Assembly (NCBI GenBank): GCA_001800185.1
Contig: MGUX01000164.1
Coordinates: 575-6,219 of the forward strand
Source of the DNA: Elusimicrobia bacterium RIFCSPLOWO2_12_FULL_59_9
Lineage (GTDB): Bacteria; Elusimicrobiota; Elusimicrobia; O2-12-FULL-59-9
DNA length: 5,645 nt
Reading direction: 5' to 3'
Of this stretch, positions 1 to 5,643 are shown in pieces; position 1 is the first letter of the stretch; each line of letters starts with the position of its first letter. A program made the position numbers and the translations under genes. Under the pieces are notes generated by a model that was not told where the DNA came from, did no database searches, and saw nothing but the letters and a program-made list of their open reading frames with translations.

Positions 1-476
1 TGGACAAGGTCAAAGATAAGAAGAACAATATGCGCTTGATGGGCTTCGGGCACCGGGTCTACAAGAATTTCGACCCCCGAGCCAGCATCCTGAAGCAAAC
101 CTGCACAAAGGTTCTCAAGACCTTCGGGCAAAAAAGCCGGCTCCTGGACATCGCCCTGGAGCTTGAGGATATCGCCCTTAAAGACGACTATTTTGTGTCG
201 AGAATGCTTTATCCCAATGTGGATTTTTACTCCGGGCTCATCTACCGCGCATTGGGAATCCCAACCAACATGTTAACGGCGATGTTCGCGATGGGGCGGC
301 TTCCGGGATGGGTCGCGCATTGGAAGGAGATGCATTCGGACCCGGAGTTCAAGATCGGCCGGCCCCGGCAAGTGTACGTTGGAGAAAAGCTGAGGCCGTA
401 TGTTCCCATCCACCAGCGCAACGGCCAGGCGGCTCAGGCGCGGGGCGACGCCGGCCGGGCGGCTCGCCGGGCTTGA
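1..476 (+). CDS. gltA: Citrate synthase, C-terminal part (5' end outside window)
   Basis: Condenses acetyl-CoA with oxaloacetate to citrate at the entry of the TCA cycle, in the cytoplasm. The open frame enters from the left edge (first complete codon at 3) and ends at TGA 474-476, giving 157 visible residues. The motif GFGHRVYKNFDPRA holds the catalytic His (codon 51-53) and an Arg matching E. coli GltA R314. YPNVDFYSG carries the catalytic Asp (codon 222-224), exactly 57 residues after the His as in E. coli (H305/D362). The Arg in MGRLPGWVAHW and the first Arg of GRPRQVYVG match R387 and R407. The active site is therefore intact in the visible half. After GEKLRPYVPIHQR the protein runs on for about 17 residues of Ala/Arg/Gly-rich sequence beyond the E. 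coli end point. Family identity is certain. The choice between citrate and 2-methylcitrate synthase is less so, but the motifs fit the GltA type. The upstream part, promoter and start are not visible. Confidence 0.95.
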   Translation, partial: DKVKDKKNNMRLMGFGHRVYKNFDPRASILKQTCTKVLKTFGQKSRLLDIALELEDIALKDDYFVSRMLYPNVDFYSGLIYRALGIPTNMLTAMFAMGRLPGWVAHWKEMHSDPEFKIGRPRQVYVGEKLRPYVPIHQRNGQAAQARGDAGRAARRA

Positions 477-508
477 GCCCGCGCCCGCGCTCGCAGGTCT
501 CCCAGACG

Positions 509-544
509 GCGCCGCCCTGGCCGGCGCGCAGCGGTTTCTTCCTT
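509..544 (+). terminator. Weak candidate terminator after citrate synthase
   Basis: In the gap between the citrate synthase stop and the permease, GCGCCG (509-514) can pair with CGGCGC (522-527) around a 7-nt loop. A pyrimidine tract (TTTCTTCCTT, 535-544) follows, but 7 nt separate stem and tract and the tract is not a pure T run. A second perfect 5-bp GC stem with loop TTGA (468-481) straddles the stop codon itself but has no T tract. Either could attenuate transcription. Neither is a textbook intrinsic terminator, and in such GC-rich DNA short stems are expected by chance. Confidence 0.22.
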
Positions 545-572
545 GAAGTCAACGGCCCAAAAGCGGCATAAT
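543..572 (+). promoter_or_regulatory. Candidate sigma70-type promoter of the permease gene
   Basis: TTGAAG (543-548, 4 of 6 to TTGACA) and CATAAT (567-572, 5 of 6 to TATAAT) are separated by 18 bp. They lie in the only AT-leaning stretch of an otherwise very GC-rich gap. A transcript starting 6-8 nt after the -10 would begin at about 578-580, directly at the ATG at 581, which has no Shine-Dalgarno sequence. The arrangement is consistent with a leaderless mRNA. This is a pattern match only. Confidence 0.4.
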
Positions 573-580
573 TTGAAAAC

Positions 581-1849
581 ATGAGCTGGTACAAAGTCTT
601 GCCGCCGTCCATGGAAGCCGGCGCCGCTTTGGCTATCTTTGTCGTTTGCTTCGCCCTCATCCTGCACCGCAAGATAAAAATCACCTATCTTTCCTTGGGC
701 GCCGCGGCGCTGCTCATCGCCCTTGGCATCATCCAACCGGATGTGGCGATATTTCAAAGCGTGGATTGGGACGTGCTGGCTATTTATTGGGGCTACGGCC
801 TTCTGTCGTTCGTCTTCGGCGAAAGCAAGATTCCTTCCTGGGCGGCTGCGCAGGTTTTGGCCAGAATCAAGAAGGAAAAATACGCCCTGCTTTTCATCTG
901 CGTCTTGGCCGCTCTATTGTCCTCCTTCATGGCCAATCCCGTGGTGGTCATCATGCTCGCGCCGTTGACCATTGAGATCGCGGAACGCGTGAAGGGGTCG
1001 CTTTTTCTGTATTTGACGTCGTTGGCCATCAGTTCCAATGTGGTCACCACCGTCAGCATGGTGGCAGACCCGCCCGCGTTGATTCTGGCGATGGCCACCG
1101 GCATGAAATTTCTGGACTTCTACTGGTTTCAGGGAAAAATCGGCCTGGGCGCTTTGTCCGTCATCGGCGTCGCGGTGGCGTTGGCGACGCTGCTGGCGCA
1201 GTTCCGGCATCTCAACGGCCGGGTGGATATTAAAGAGGAAATGGTCGAGGTCGATTGGACGCCTATGGCGCTGTTTGTCTTAAGCGTGCTGGTGCTGGCT
1301 TTCATTCCGATGCGCCATCCCGGCGCGGTGGGGGGCGGTTTGGGCGTCGTCTCCCTTTTTCTGGGCCGCAAAAAACTCCGAGCCATGCTCGGGGAGTTTG
1401 ACTGGGATACCCTTCTCTTTTTGGTGGGAATTTTTATCCTTGTGGATTGCGTCGAGAGGGTCGGTCTATTGAAGGGGTTCACGGACTGGTTGAGCGGCAC
1501 CGGATTAAGGAGCCCGACTCTCTATCTTCTCCTCATCACCTGGATGTCGGTGGCTTTATCCAGCTTCATCGACAACGTCCCCTTCACCGTGCTGATGATC
1601 CCGGTGTGCAATAATTTGGCGTTGTCGCTGGGCGCGAGCCCATGGCCCTTTTATTTCGGCATGCTGGTGGGAACGGGGCTCGGGGGAAACATCACTCCCG
1701 TGGGCGCGACCGCCAATGTGCTGGCCTGCGGAATGCTGGAAAAGCGCGGCCACAAGATCGACACCCTGCAGTTCATGAAAATCAGCGTGCCTTTCTCCGT
1801 CGCCGCCGTCCTGGCGGTCCACCTCTTGATTCAACTGATCTGGCTGTGA
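581..1849 (+). CDS. SLC13/ArsB/NhaD-superfamily membrane permease
   Basis: A 422-residue, very hydrophobic inner-membrane secondary transporter of the ion transporter (CitMHS/ArsB/NhaD/SLC13) superfamily. It probably moves an anion or carboxylate, or exchanges cations. It shows the family's two-fold internal repeat. VDWDVLAIYWGYGLL (61-75) mirrors FDWDTLLFLVGIFIL (273-287). SSFMANPVVVIMLAP (114-128) mirrors SSFIDNVPFTVLMIP (327-341). The re-entrant segment SSNVVTTVSMVADPP (151-165) mirrors GGNITPVGATANV (368-380). The second copy is canonical (GGNxTPxGAxAN). The first is degenerate, with ADPPA in place of the usual GDPPN. About ten membrane helices are likely, with a charged cytoplasmic stretch at 208-225. 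An in-frame TAA at 569-571 excludes a longer start. ATG 581 has no Shine-Dalgarno, and Met11 (611) also lacks one. The gene lies 104 bp after citrate synthase and ends 38 bp from the convergent glycosyltransferase gene. Citrate transport would be tempting given that neighbour, but the substrate cannot be read from the sequence. Confidence 0.85.
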   Translation: MSWYKVLPPSMEAGAALAIFVVCFALILHRKIKITYLSLGAAALLIALGIIQPDVAIFQSVDWDVLAIYWGYGLLSFVFGESKIPSWAAAQVLARIKKEKYALLFICVLAALLSSFMANPVVVIMLAPLTIEIAERVKGSLFLYLTSLAISSNVVTTVSMVADPPALILAMATGMKFLDFYWFQGKIGLGALSVIGVAVALATLLAQFRHLNGRVDIKEEMVEVDWTPMALFVLSVLVLAFIPMRHPGAVGGGLGVVSLFLGRKKLRAMLGEFDWDTLLFLVGIFILVDCVERVGLLKGFTDWLSGTGLRSPTLYLLLITWMSVALSSFIDNVPFTVLMIPVCNNLALSLGASPWPFYFGMLVGTGLGGNITPVGATANVLACGMLEKRGHKIDTLQFMKISVPFSVAAVLAVHLLIQLIWL

Positions 1850-1853
1850 TCAG
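1835..1853. terminator. Inverted repeat at the end of the permease gene
   Basis: CTGATC (1835-1840) and GATCAG (1848-1853) form a perfect 6-bp stem with a 7-nt loop that includes most of the permease stop codon. No T run follows on either strand, so this is at best a weak or bidirectional transcription end for the two convergent genes. The 38-bp intergenic stretch 1850-1887 holds nothing else recognisable. Confidence 0.22.
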
Positions 1854-1887
1854 CTTACGGATGCGCTTCGTCAAATCTTTCGGCATT

Positions 1888-4149
1888 TTACACGACCTCT
1901 GCCGCCGGCTTCTGGTTTAGACGCACCTCGGTCAGCTCCGTGATCAGATTTCCAGCCCAGCGGTAGATGTTGTTTTCCTTGACAGTCTCGCGCAGTCGCC
2001 GCATCCGGGACAACCTTTCCTCCGGGCTCATTTCCAGGGCGGAGCGGAGCGCTTCGGCAACCTGGTCGATGTCGTAAGGATTGATGATCAAGGCGTCCCG
2101 AAGCTCCCTGGAGGCTCCCGCGAACCTGCTCAGGATCAAGACCCCGCCGTTATCCTCCCTGGCGGCGACGTATTCCTTGGCGACAAGATTCATGCCGTCG
2201 GACAGGGAAGTGACCAGGCAGATATCCGCGTGTTGGTAGTATGGCTGGATCTCCCGATGGCTGTGATGCTTCTTGAGGAACACAATCGGCCGCCATTCTT
2301 TGGTCTTAAATTTCCAGTTGACTCGGTCCGCTTCCGCCTCCACTTCCGCCAGAAAGTCGTTGTATCGCTTGATGTGCGTTCGCGTGGGAGCCCCGAGCTG
2401 CACGAAGACGAATTGTTTTTGGTATTGGGAATGCTTCTCCAGAAAGCGCTCGATTGCCTTGAACCGTTCAAGGATCCCTTTGGTGTAATCCAGCCGGTCC
2501 ACGCCCACGGCCAAAAACTTGGCCTTGACGCCGATGTCTTCGAGCAGGCCCGCGCGACCTTCCTCTGGCGCATTTCTCGGTCGCAGGTCCAGGCTGGCGT
2601 CAGGGAACGCCACGCTGATTGGGAAGGCCTTGACCAAGGTGGAGCGGCCTTCCTTTGTGACCGAAAAGCGGTCCCAATTGGTGCGGCACTCCAGGGTTCG
2701 GTCTACCGTTTCAAGAAAATTATTGCAGTAGAACTGCGTGTGGAAGCCGATGAGGTCCGCGCCCAACATTCCGTAAAGCAGTTCCTTCTGCCATGGGCAT
2801 ATTCCGAAGGCTTCGGGGTTGGGCCAGGGGATATGCCAAAAGAGAGCGATTTTGGCGTCCGGACGTTTTTCCTTGATAAGCCTGGGCAGAAGGGTAAAGT
2901 GATAGTCTTGCGCGAGGACGCAGGGTTCCTCTATCCCCTCTAATTCTTCAAGGACGGTCTGAGCGAATTTCTGGTTGACCTTTTGGTAATAGTTCCAATC
3001 CTCGGGTCTGAATTCAGGCCTTGTGTGCGCGATGTGGCAGAGCGGCCAGATACCCTCGTTGGCAAAGCCGTAGTAGTAGCCATCTTCCTCTTCCTTCGTA
3101 AGAGCGACCCTCCTTAAAGAATAGAGCGGGTCCTCGGGCGGAACCCTGATCCTGCTTTGTGGATCAGCGGTTTCCCAGTCTGCGTCACCGGAACCGTGGG
3201 CGATCCACGTGCCCCCGCACGATCTCATCACTGGATCGAGGGCGGTGACCACGCCCCCCGCGGGGACGATGCATTCGATCTTGCCCCCTCGGTGGAGGTG
3301 CATGTAAGGTTCTCTGTTGGAGATCATAAAGAGCGGTTTGCCCTGAAATTTGCCCCGGATATGCTCCTTGAGCCGCTCCGGAGTCCAGAGGGATTCCGCC
3401 GCCTGCCTGAGTTTTGCTTCCGCTTCGGCCGCGGCCTTAGCCCGAACGAGGTGTTGCGCGAAGGTTCCCACCTCTTTGACGATGGGCGCCAGGAGATCCT
3501 CTTTAGGCAGGGAAATGAATTCCACCGCCTCGCCGGCCCTCAACTGTTTCATCCAGTCCGCCATTTTGCCGACAGGCCCTTTGATGCTCCAGCGCACCAT
3601 GATCAAAGTGATCAGGGATATAAGAATGGCTTGGATGAGCACCCTGAAGAAGGTGCGCCTCCAGATGTGGCCCAACTGTATCCGGATGAAAGCGGCATCG
3701 TGGACGATGACCAGCGCGCCGGCGGCTTCCTCGTTTTTTTTAAGGGGCAAAGCGTAGAGGTGCATTTCTATGCCGTTTATGCCCCTGAATTCGCCAAGGC
3801 CCGTTCCATGTCCGACGGACTTCGCTACGACCGCCGGAGGCTTCGGAAGGAGGGACGAGAGGCTGGGGGTGATGGCTAACGGGCTTTCGTGAGCGTCATA
3901 GACGGCGACGCCGGCCAGCCTTTCGCGGTTGCCGAATTTTTCCACAAGCCGCTGAAGTTGTTTGGATGGTCTCTTGCCCAGAATAGGTTCTATGGACTCT
4001 TGAAGACTCTCGGCCAATAGCCTCGAGCGGCGCTCCATATCCTCGTATTGCTTGTTTTTCTCTTGGCGAACCTGAAAAAAAGCAAAAAACCACGCCACCA
4101 AGGCTACCGACACTATTAAGGAAGCGATCAACTTAAATGTGATTCGCAT
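1888..4149 (-). CDS. otsA: Membrane-anchored HAMP-linked trehalose-6-phosphate synthase (GT20)
   Basis: Predicted to transfer glucose from a nucleotide sugar to glucose-6-phosphate, making trehalose-6-phosphate at the cytoplasmic face of the membrane. Positions here count from an in-frame TTG at 4177-4179; the ATG at 4147-4149 is residue 11. I prefer that ATG because MRITFK then leads directly into the first TM helix, and the TTG has GAGGG only 1 nt upstream. Order: TM1 (14-36), extracytoplasmic domain (about 37-176), TM2 (177-195), HAMP-like linker with Pro202 (196-246), Ala-rich helix (244-263), GT20 domain (282-748). Catalytic motifs: SNREPY (R289), PAGGVVTALDPV (306-317), QDYH (424-427), FWHIPWPNPEAF (H449), VDRLDYTKGI (R562, K567), SDGMNLVAKEY (D661, E669), SRFAGASREL (684-693), INPYD. 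These match the E. coli OtsA substrate-binding residues, except that HDYH is QDYH. No phosphatase (OtsB) domain follows. It lies 66 bp after the exchanger gene and is probably co-transcribed. A related GT20 acceptor, for example glycerol-3-phosphate, cannot be excluded. The gene symbol applies to the catalytic domain only. Confidence 0.9.
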   Translation of the reverse strand: MRITFKLIASLIVSVALVAWFFAFFQVRQEKNKQYEDMERRSRLLAESLQESIEPILGKRPSKQLQRLVEKFGNRERLAGVAVYDAHESPLAITPSLSSLLPKPPAVVAKSVGHGTGLGEFRGINGIEMHLYALPLKKNEEAAGALVIVHDAAFIRIQLGHIWRRTFFRVLIQAILISLITLIMVRWSIKGPVGKMADWMKQLRAGEAVEFISLPKEDLLAPIVKEVGTFAQHLVRAKAAAEAEAKLRQAAESLWTPERLKEHIRGKFQGKPLFMISNREPYMHLHRGGKIECIVPAGGVVTALDPVMRSCGGTWIAHGSGDADWETADPQSRIRVPPEDPLYSLRRVALTKEEEDGYYYGFANEGIWPLCHIAHTRPEFRPEDWNYYQKVNQKFAQTVLEELEGIEEPCVLAQDYHFTLLPRLIKEKRPDAKIALFWHIPWPNPEAFGICPWQKELLYGMLGADLIGFHTQFYCNNFLETVDRTLECRTNWDRFSVTKEGRSTLVKAFPISVAFPDASLDLRPRNAPEEGRAGLLEDIGVKAKFLAVGVDRLDYTKGILERFKAIERFLEKHSQYQKQFVFVQLGAPTRTHIKRYNDFLAEVEAEADRVNWKFKTKEWRPIVFLKKHHSHREIQPYYQHADICLVTSLSDGMNLVAKEYVAAREDNGGVLILSRFAGASRELRDALIINPYDIDQVAEALRSALEMSPEERLSRMRRLRETVKENNIYRWAGNLITELTEVRLNQKPAAEVV

Positions 4150-4215
4150 AGGATATATTCTACGAATTTTAGAGCCCAATCCCTCGAAGCATCGCTCAAC
4201 GCCGCCGGGGATCGG

Positions 4216-5229
4216 TCAGAGCAGAATGTAACTTGCGGTGGTGACAGCGATGTAGATACCCAAAAGCCATCCGCCATAGGTTCGCGAAAAGTTATCGTTT
4301 GAAGCCGAAATGCCCCGGTTTAGGACCCCAAGCACCAGCAACATGGCGGGAAAAAGAACGCGAAAGAAGTAGGGGGGAACGCTGAGTCCATTGTCAGCGA
4401 TGGCGGCTGCCGCGCCGGTGACCAAGAGCGCGTTCAAAATATTGGCGCCCATAACGTTTCCCAGGCCTATCTCTCCATGGCCTTTCATGGCGGAGGTTAC
4501 TGCCGTCACCAGTTCCGGCAGGGAGGTCCCGAAAGCCACCATGGTGGCGGCCACGATTCCATCCGGAACGCCCAACCGGACGGCCACTTCGCTGACAGCC
4601 GGGATGATGAGACGAGATGACCCGACGACCATCCCTATGGCGAATGCCAACTTCACCACGACAAGGAAATCGGACAAACCCCTCTCCGATCGAAATTCTT
4701 GCGGCGCCCATGCCTCTTGGGAACCACGTTTCTTTCGGAAGGAAAGCCACAAGTAAGCCGCAGTCAGCCCCAAAAAGATCAGCCCCATGCTCTTGGACAA
4801 CCTTCCGCCGGAAATGAAGGTGGTCGATAAAGCGTGCCAAGGCAAGCAAGCCAGAATCAGAAACGCAGCCGAGCCTAATTGAACCCGCTGTTGCCACCGG
4901 ATTGTGTTTTGATCCACCGGCAATGGGGTTATCCAGGAGGCAAGGCCCAGTATCAGGCCCGCATTGCAAATGATGGAGCCGATTGCGTTCCCTAGGGCCA
5001 TATCCGAATTGCCTTGAAGAGCCGCCATGCTCGAGACGGTCGTTTCCGGCAGCGTGGTCCCGAGGCTGATGATTGTGGCCCCGATTATCGATTTTGGAAT
5101 GCCCCATCGAACGGAAAGCGCGACCGCTTCTTGAACCAGCCAATCTGCTCCCTTGGCGAGGAAGAGAAAAGACACCAGAATCAGCCCCATAAGGCTCAAT
5201 GACGGAAGATTTTGGATAGACCAATCCAT
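4216..5229 (-). CDS. CaCA-family Ca2+/Na+ (or cation/proton) exchanger, YrbG-like
   Basis: A 337-residue inner-membrane antiporter that probably exports Ca2+ against Na+ or H+. It has the two inverted alpha-repeats of the family. Alpha-1 is GATIISLGTTLPE (50-62) followed by GNAIGSIICNAGLILGL (80-96). Alpha-2 is AATMVAFGTSLPE (227-239) followed by GNVMGANILNALLVTG (257-272). The two essential acidic ligands are E62 and E239 (E54/E213 in the archaeal exchanger NCX_Mj). A hydrophilic loop at 164-184, rich in Arg, Lys and Glu, separates the halves. The length and about ten predicted helices are normal for YrbG-type proteins. The start ATG at 5227-5229 lacks a clear Shine-Dalgarno. Met14, preceded by GAG, is an alternative that would lose only a short N-terminal segment. 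The gene is 53 bp downstream of a small membrane protein gene and 66 bp upstream of the GT20 gene on the same strand, so an operon is likely. The transported ion is inferred from the family only. Confidence 0.92.
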   Translation of the reverse strand: MDWSIQNLPSLSLMGLILVSFLFLAKGADWLVQEAVALSVRWGIPKSIIGATIISLGTTLPETTVSSMAALQGNSDMALGNAIGSIICNAGLILGLASWITPLPVDQNTIRWQQRVQLGSAAFLILACLPWHALSTTFISGGRLSKSMGLIFLGLTAAYLWLSFRKKRGSQEAWAPQEFRSERGLSDFLVVVKLAFAIGMVVGSSRLIIPAVSEVAVRLGVPDGIVAATMVAFGTSLPELVTAVTSAMKGHGEIGLGNVMGANILNALLVTGAAAAIADNGLSVPPYFFRVLFPAMLLVLGVLNRGISASNDNFSRTYGGWLLGIYIAVTTASYILL

Positions 5230-5282
5230 AACTTGGTTTCAAAGGCCCTGCTTGGGGAAAGGCGCGAAAAGAAAGTCCGATC

Positions 5283-5462
5283 CTATATCTTGATGCCGAA
5301 AACGAAACGTAGGATCAGGTATGCGGCGGTGGAAAACCCGATGCTTAAACCAAAAGATACTATCAAACGCCCCCACGAGAACTCATACCGGCCGAGTTCC
5401 TGCTGGTTGGGTTCGTGTTCTCCTTGCCGCTCCTGCGATTTCCGCCGGCCCGAAGGTTGCAT
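5283..5462 (-). CDS. Small single-TM protein, 59 aa, unknown function
   Basis: I do not recognise this protein. From the ATG at 5460-5462 it is 59 residues. A strongly hydrophilic N-terminal third (GRRKSQERQGEHEPNQQE, Arg/Gln/Glu-rich) is followed by one hydrophobic helix near the C-terminus (LIVSFGLSIGFSTAAYLILRF) and the short tail VFGIKI. This is a tail-anchored or single-span membrane protein with its charged end probably in the cytoplasm. The start is chosen because AAGAGGAGG (5468-5476) sits 5 nt upstream, the strongest ribosome binding site in the window. An upstream in-frame ATG at 5499-5501 (72 residues, AAAGGA 9 nt before it) overlaps the preceding small gene by 8 nt and would allow translational coupling. 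An even longer frame begins at 5540. It lies 53 bp before the exchanger gene, so a role as a small accessory membrane subunit is possible but untested. Confidence 0.6.
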   Translation of the reverse strand: MQPSGRRKSQERQGEHEPNQQELGRYEFSWGRLIVSFGLSIGFSTAAYLILRFVFGIKI

Positions 5463-5467
5463 TTTGG

Positions 5468-5476
5468 CCTCCTCTT
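5468..5476 (-). promoter_or_regulatory. Strong Shine-Dalgarno that decides the start of the 59-aa protein
   Basis: On the minus strand the sequence reads AAGAGGAGG, then CCAAA, then ATG (5460-5462). This is a near-complete anti-16S match at ideal spacing. It lies inside the longer in-frame reading from 5501, where it would encode part of QEEAK, so it argues for the shorter start. Confidence 0.6.
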
Positions 5477-5493
5477 GAAAAGAGCGCGTCCGA

Positions 5494-5643
5494 TCATCCA
5501 TCAACGTCGGTCCTTTGAGTGGTCCCGGCATGCCGGTCATCGCCGATCTTATTTGTGCGCAGAATGTGGTAATAGCAAATGATCAAGACGGAGATGATGG
5601 CGGTCCAGGCGGTGATCATAAACACCCACCCTGTCGTTGTCAT
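5494..5643 (-). CDS. Small single-TM protein, 49 aa, possibly extending past the window
   Basis: I read this frame directly from the minus strand. ATG at 5641-5643 opens a 49-codon frame ending at TGA 5494-5496. A short polar start (MTTTG) leads into one long hydrophobic helix, WVFMITAWTAIISVLIICYY (6-25), then HILRTNK and a polar tail containing GDDRHAGTTQRTDVDG. The positive residues after the helix suggest an N-out, C-in single-span protein. The shape resembles the tiny accessory subunits found beside secondary transporters, but I cannot assign a family. The frame could continue upstream beyond the right edge, and its ribosome binding site is out of view. It overlaps the 5499-5501 start of the next small gene in an ATGGATGA arrangement, or lies 31 bp before that gene's preferred start. 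Both support a shared operon. Confidence 0.55.
   Translation of the reverse strand: MTTTGWVFMITAWTAIISVLIICYYHILRTNKIGDDRHAGTTQRTDVDG

Noticed and set aside
349..757. Minus-strand frames across the citrate synthase end and permease start
   Set aside because: They run antisense to two recognised genes and the translations are low-complexity Arg/Ala-rich, as expected from GC-rich shadow frames.
2230..2943. Long plus-strand open frame (237 codons) inside the GT20 gene
   Set aside because: It is the antisense of a perfectly conserved GT20 coding region, its translation shows no recognisable domain, and it reflects codon bias on the opposite strand.
3157..3879. Long plus-strand open frame (240 codons) opposite the sensor part of the glycosyltransferase
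   Set aside because: Antisense to a frame with clear TM, HAMP and GT20 structure. The product is Pro/Arg/His-rich with no motif.
4150..4179. TAAAAT (minus strand, 4166-4171) and nearby TATAT as a promoter for the GT20 gene, and the TTG at 4177-4179 as its start
   Set aside because: No -35 match at 16-18 bp was found, so the AT-rich patch is not enough for a promoter call. The TTG has its only GAGGG 1 nt away, too close for initiation.
4394..5242. Second minus-strand frame (282 codons) overlapping the exchanger gene
   Set aside because: The translation is Arg/Gly/His-rich with no hydrophobic helices or motifs, while the overlapping frame holds both alpha-repeats of a CaCA exchanger.
5208..5242. 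TTGAAA (minus strand, 5237-5242) as a -35 box for the exchanger gene
   Set aside because: The matching -10 position falls inside the coding region and is poor (TATCCA), so it could not serve the annotated start.
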